8,420 nucleotides of DNA, taken from JBBQBQ01 sp038317685. GTDB taxonomy: Bacteria > Desulfobacterota > Desulfuromonadia > Desulfuromonadales > DDH964. This document shows, one piece after another, positions 5,911 through 8,420 of this stretch. Made by a program: the position numbers and the translations under genes. Position 1 is the stretch's first letter. The number at the start of each line of letters is the position of its first letter. The DNA is taken from contig JBBQBQ010000153.1 of the NCBI GenBank assembly GCA_038317685.1, positions 1 to 8,420 on the forward strand. Reading direction: 5' to 3'. The notes beneath the pieces were generated by a model. It saw nothing but the letters and a program-made list of their open reading frames with translations, was not told where the DNA came from and ran no database searches.

Positions 5911-5958
5911 AATGGTCTATGCCTGCTGCGATATCGAATGGCCGGGATGAGGTGTCAT

Positions 5959-7296
5959 ATGGCGCACCGCACGCTCAAATCGGGTTATGCCCTCTTGGTC
6001 GAGCGACTCAACCGGTATCCCCAGGGTGCGCCGCCTTCGAAAGTTCTCTACCAGATCCTCGCCATGCTCTTCAGTGAGAAGGAGGCGGAGCTGGTGGCAC
6101 AACTGCCGATCAGGCCCTTCACGGCCGAGCGTGCCGCCAAAAACTGGCAGCTGGATCTGAATTCAGCGAGAAAGATCCTCGATAAACTGGCCGGGCGGGC
6201 CATCCTGGTCGACATGGATCAGGACGGCGAAACTCTTTACGTGCTGCCGCCTCCGATGGCCGGGTTTTTTGAGTTTTCCCTGATGCGCGTTCGCAACGAC
6301 ATCGATCAGAAACTGCTCAGCGAACTGTTCTACCAGTACCTGAATGTGGAAGAGGATTTCATCCGCGAGTTGTTTGCCGTCGGCGAAACCCAACTCGGTC
6401 GCACCTTTATCCATGAACCGGTCCTCAGTAACGACAACGCCCTGCAGGTCCTCGATTATGAACGGGCCAGCGAGGTCATCAAAACCGCCACCCATATCGG
6501 CGTGGGACTCTGCTACTGTCGCCACAAAATGGAGCATCGGGGTCAGGCGTGCGCAGCGCCGCTGGACATCTGCATGACCTTCAACACCTCGGCGGCCTCT
6601 TTGACCCGGCACGGGCACGCCCGGGCTGTCGAGGCCGGCGAGTGCCTCGATTTACTGCAGCAGGCCTACGCGAGCAACCTGGTGCAGTTCGGGGAAAATG
6701 TCCGTCAGCAAGTCAACTTCATTTGCAACTGCTGCGGCTGCTGCTGCGAGGCCATGATTGCGGCGCGCCGTTTCGCCAACCTGAACCCGGTACACACGAC
6801 CAACTTCCTCCCCGCCATCGACCAAAAGAGCTGCAAAAACTGCGGGGAATGCGTCAGCGTCTGCCCGGTCGAAGCCATGGTCTTTACGTCAGCCAATGAT
6901 CCCAAACAGATCAAGCGCAAGCAGGCGACGCTGATTGAGGAGCATTGCCTCGGATGCGGTATCTGTGCCCGGGTCTGCCCCCAAAACTGCATCGGGATGG
7001 CCGCGCGGCCCGAACGGGTCATCACCCCGCTCAACGGCAGCCATCGGGCGGTGGTCATGGCGATCGAACGCGGCAAGCTGCAAAACCTGATCTTCGACAA
7101 TCAGGTCCTCTTCAGCCATCGCGCTCTGGCGGGTCTGCTCGGTGCCATTCTGAGACTCCCGCCGGTCAAGCGGGCCATGGCCAGTCAGCAGGTGAAGTCA
7201 CGCTATATGGAAAAACTGATTGCAGGTCAGGAGGGTTGTCAAGAAGGCGCCCCGGCTCAGTCGTCATGGACCGGCCCGAGAGATCCTGCTGGTTAG
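5959..7296 (+). CDS. Winged-helix / bis-[4Fe-4S] ferredoxin-type protein with extra Cys motifs
   Basis: From the ATG at 5959 the protein has 445 residues. An N-terminal part (about 30-95) looks like a winged helix (VLYQILAMLFSEKEAELV, then RAAKNWQLDLNSARKILDKL and RAILVD). The middle holds CYCRHKMEHRGQAC and LDIC (Cys185, 187, 198, 205), then CNCCGCCC (Cys256-263). Two ferredoxin motifs follow: C-x2-C-x2-C-x3-CP (Cys292, 295, 298, 302) and C-x2-C-x2-C-x3-CP (Cys330, 333, 336, 340). The tail (370-445) has no motif I recognise. It is a soluble cytoplasmic electron-transfer or redox-sensing protein; the exact role is unknown. Two further in-frame ATGs lie upstream (5938, 5947), but only 5959 has a good Shine-Dalgarno (GAGGTG, 5949-5954). 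It follows the nif genes on the same strand after a structured gap. A role in reductant supply to nitrogenase is possible but unproven. Confidence 0.88.
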   Translation: MAHRTLKSGYALLVERLNRYPQGAPPSKVLYQILAMLFSEKEAELVAQLPIRPFTAERAAKNWQLDLNSARKILDKLAGRAILVDMDQDGETLYVLPPPMAGFFEFSLMRVRNDIDQKLLSELFYQYLNVEEDFIRELFAVGETQLGRTFIHEPVLSNDNALQVLDYERASEVIKTATHIGVGLCYCRHKMEHRGQACAAPLDICMTFNTSAASLTRHGHARAVEAGECLDLLQQAYASNLVQFGENVRQQVNFICNCCGCCCEAMIAARRFANLNPVHTTNFLPAIDQKSCKNCGECVSVCPVEAMVFTSANDPKQIKRKQATLIEEHCLGCGICARVCPQNCIGMAARPERVITPLNGSHRAVVMAIERGKLQNLIFDNQVLFSHRALAGLLGAILRLPPVKRAMASQQVKSRYMEKLIAGQEGCQEGAPAQSSWTGPRDPAG

Positions 7297-7468
7297 GTCA
7301 TATGGTGGTTTGGATTTACACTTGGCGAGGATAAACTAAGTTCCCCCGAACGACAGGTTTTTACGTAAATGGATTCAAGAAAGGGGAAGGGAAGGCTCCC
7401 TTGCTCATTTCGCCTGTTCATCCAATCCCAAGTTTACAGGCAGGCAAAACATTAAACATCTCGCGCAT

Positions 7469-7495
7469 CTGATCAGACCAATTGGTTTGATTCAG
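7469..7495. promoter_or_regulatory. AT-centred dyad, possible operator
   Basis: TCAGACCAATTGGTTTGA (7473-7490) is dyad-symmetric at eight of nine positions, with a perfect ACCAATTGGT core. The flanks CTGA and TTCAG extend the symmetry with a one-base offset. This looks like a binding site for a dimeric repressor. However, it lies between convergent genes, so what it would control is unclear. Confidence 0.35.
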
Positions 7496-7502
7496 CGGTT
7501 TG

Positions 7503-7526
7503 GGTTGCTTCGGCATAGAAGCAACC
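7503..7526. repeat. 9-bp perfect hairpin
   Basis: GGTTGCTTC (7503-7511) and GAAGCAACC (7518-7526) form a perfect stem around the six-base loop GGCATA. No T-run follows on either strand. It may be part of a bidirectional termination zone between convergent genes. Confidence 0.45.
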
Positions 7527-7555
7527 GCCCCGGTCTCAGTAACCCTTCATAGAGA

Positions 7556-7588
7556 GAAAGCCCCTCCTGGACACGAGGACGGGCTTTC
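7556..7588. terminator. Bidirectional terminator-like hairpin between convergent genes
   Basis: GAAAGCCC (7556-7563) pairs perfectly with GGGCTTTC (7581-7588). Across one C-C mismatch, TCCT pairs with AGGA, leaving a seven-base loop. The AAAGCCC...GGGCTTT form is typical of intrinsic terminators. On the minus strand it is followed by TCTCTC, so it should end transcripts of the FAH-family gene about 70 bp after its stop. It may also serve readthrough from the left. Confidence 0.6.
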
Positions 7589-7659
7589 GAGCAGCGGTGG
7601 GCATTTTGGCCAAGCCGGCCAGGAATCGCCCCCGGTACGGGGTTTCCGAATAAACGGGT

Positions 7660-8420
7660 TCAACTTGCGATGCAGATGCTTTGTTGACAACCCAGCCCCT
7701 CGATCTCCAGTTCGACCAGATCCCCCGCCCGCAGATAACGAGGCGGCTTCATCCCCATGGCAACGCCGGGGGGGGTGCCGGTTGAAATCAGATCGCCGGC
7801 TTCCAGGGTCATGAACTGGGACAGATAATGGACCACGGTCGGCACATCGAAAATCTGGGTGGCGGTGTTGCCGTTCTGGCGCAACTCGCCGTTGACCTTG
7901 AGGCGCATCTGCAGGTTGTTGACCTCCCGAATTTCATCCCTGGTGGCAAGGAAGGGGCCGATCGGGTTGAAATTGTCGCAGGATTTCCCCTTGGTCCATT
8001 GCCCGCCCCGCTCCAGTTGAAACTCCCGTTCAGAGACATCGTTGGAGATGCAATAGCCGGCGATATGGCCTTCCGCCGCGTCCTTTGATGGAAGATAGCG
8101 GGCATCCCTGCCGATGACCACGCCCAGTTCCACTTCCCAGTCGGTCTTGCTGCTGTTGCGGGGGATCAGAATCGGGTCGTTGGGACCGACCACCGTATTG
8201 CTCGCCTTCAAAAAGACGATCGGTTCGCCCGGCAGCGGCAGGCCCGCTTCGGCGGCATGGTCGGCGAAATTCAGGCCGATACAGACCACCTTGCCGGGGC
8301 GGGCGATACAGGCGCCGAGGCGCTCCTGCCGGGAAATCTCGGGGAGGTCCGGTTCGTTCTGCAACAGGGTCGCCAGGGCGGCCAGGCCGCCGTTGTTGTA
8401 AAAGCTCCGGTCCCAGTCGT
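7660..8420 (-). CDS. Fumarylacetoacetate hydrolase (FAH) family protein, 5' end missing
   Basis: The frame stays open to the right edge, with 253 codons visible, and ends with TGA at 7662-7660. Upstream of an in-frame TTG at 8364 the translation continues DWDRSFYNNGGLAALATLLQ, which matches the N-terminal region of full-length (about 280-residue) family members. The true start is therefore off the window, and TTG 8364 is not the start. Family features are RPGKVVCIGLNFADHAAE, GEPIVFLKAS, the metal ligands in DWEVELG (two Glu, near base 8130) and ISNDVSERE (Asp, near 8040), then GGQWTKGKSCDNFNPIGPF and STGTPPGVAMGMKPP. These enzymes are Mg2+-dependent and cleave or isomerise diketo or hydroxy acids. 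The GGQW-KGKSCD form resembles members annotated as ureidoglycolate lyase or 2,4-diketo-3-deoxy-fuconate hydrolase. The substrate cannot be fixed from sequence. It is convergent to the nif genes and probably unrelated to them. Confidence 0.9.
   Translation of the reverse strand, partial: DWDRSFYNNGGLAALATLLQNEPDLPEISRQERLGACIARPGKVVCIGLNFADHAAEAGLPLPGEPIVFLKASNTVVGPNDPILIPRNSSKTDWEVELGVVIGRDARYLPSKDAAEGHIAGYCISNDVSEREFQLERGGQWTKGKSCDNFNPIGPFLATRDEIREVNNLQMRLKVNGELRQNGNTATQIFDVPTVVHYLSQFMTLEAGDLISTGTPPGVAMGMKPPRYLRAGDLVELEIEGLGCQQSICIAS

Larger units (their letters stand above)
7297..7555. other. Non-coding gap with dyads, no gene seen
   Basis: This gap after the ferredoxin-type gene is less GC-rich than its surroundings and shows no credible coding region. 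It has a small hairpin AAGGGA-AGGC-TCCCTT near 7390-7405 that could be a weak plus-strand terminator. It also holds a dyad at 7469-7495 and a 9-bp hairpin at 7503-7526, listed separately. Confidence 0.5.

Noticed and set aside
5938..5958. Upstream ATGs (5938, 5947) as the start of the ferredoxin-type gene
   Set aside because: Neither has a Shine-Dalgarno at proper spacing, whereas GAGGTG precedes 5959.
7500..7814. Plus-strand frame of 104 codons
   Set aside because: It runs through two hairpins and antisense over the FAH-family C-terminus, with no recognisable domain.
8362..8364. TTG as the start codon of the FAH-family gene
   Set aside because: The frame continues upstream to the window edge with family-like sequence (GGLAALATLLQ), so the gene is simply cut by the boundary.
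1..8420. CRISPR array, tRNA, rRNA or insertion sequence
   Set aside because: No regularly spaced direct repeats, no tRNA-like cloverleaf or rRNA sequence and no transposase or flanking terminal repeats were seen.

Overview
The window is GC-rich (roughly 60-65% by eye) and carries part of a molybdenum nitrogenase biosynthesis locus. The gene set, the sigma-54 promoters, an ANTAR-type antitermination leader and a large multi-cluster ferredoxin-like protein together suggest a diazotrophic anaerobe of the Geobacter/Desulfuromonas kind (Desulfuromonadales). This placement is inference from gene content; no species-level marker is present.

Layout. A minus-strand unit lies at the left: nifV (homocitrate synthase, 318-1460), followed with an 11-bp overlap by a GNAT acetyltransferase that runs off the left edge (1-328). 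A 385-bp divergent control region (1461-1845) holds one sigma-54 type (-24/-12) promoter facing each way. The nifV leader also contains two stem-loops with AxxGxx hexaloops. The second overlaps the 5' arm of a 12-bp intrinsic terminator, which is the classical layout of an ANTAR-controlled antiterminator. To the right, on the plus strand, come nifE (1846-3198), nifN (3186-4469, overlapping nifE by 13 bp) and a gene encoding an IscU/NifU-like domain fused to NifQ (4592-5611). A 347-bp gap with palindromic structures (5612-5958) leads to a gene for a winged-helix plus bis-[4Fe-4S] protein with unusual cysteine motifs (5959-7296). After a second structured gap (7297-7659), a convergent fumarylacetoacetate hydrolase family gene (7660 to the right edge, minus strand, 5' end missing) probably marks the end of the nif region.

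How the genes fit together. NifV, NifEN and NifQ all act at one step of FeMo-cofactor synthesis: the iron-sulfur precursor held on NifEN receives molybdenum (from NifQ) and homocitrate (from NifV) before delivery to NifDK. The window is therefore a 'molybdenum and homocitrate insertion' module. The two most notable items are the NifU-NifQ fusion, whose scaffold domain lacks the first cluster Cys and the conserved Asp, and the ANTAR-type attenuator that places an extra RNA-level control on nifV but not visibly on nifEN.
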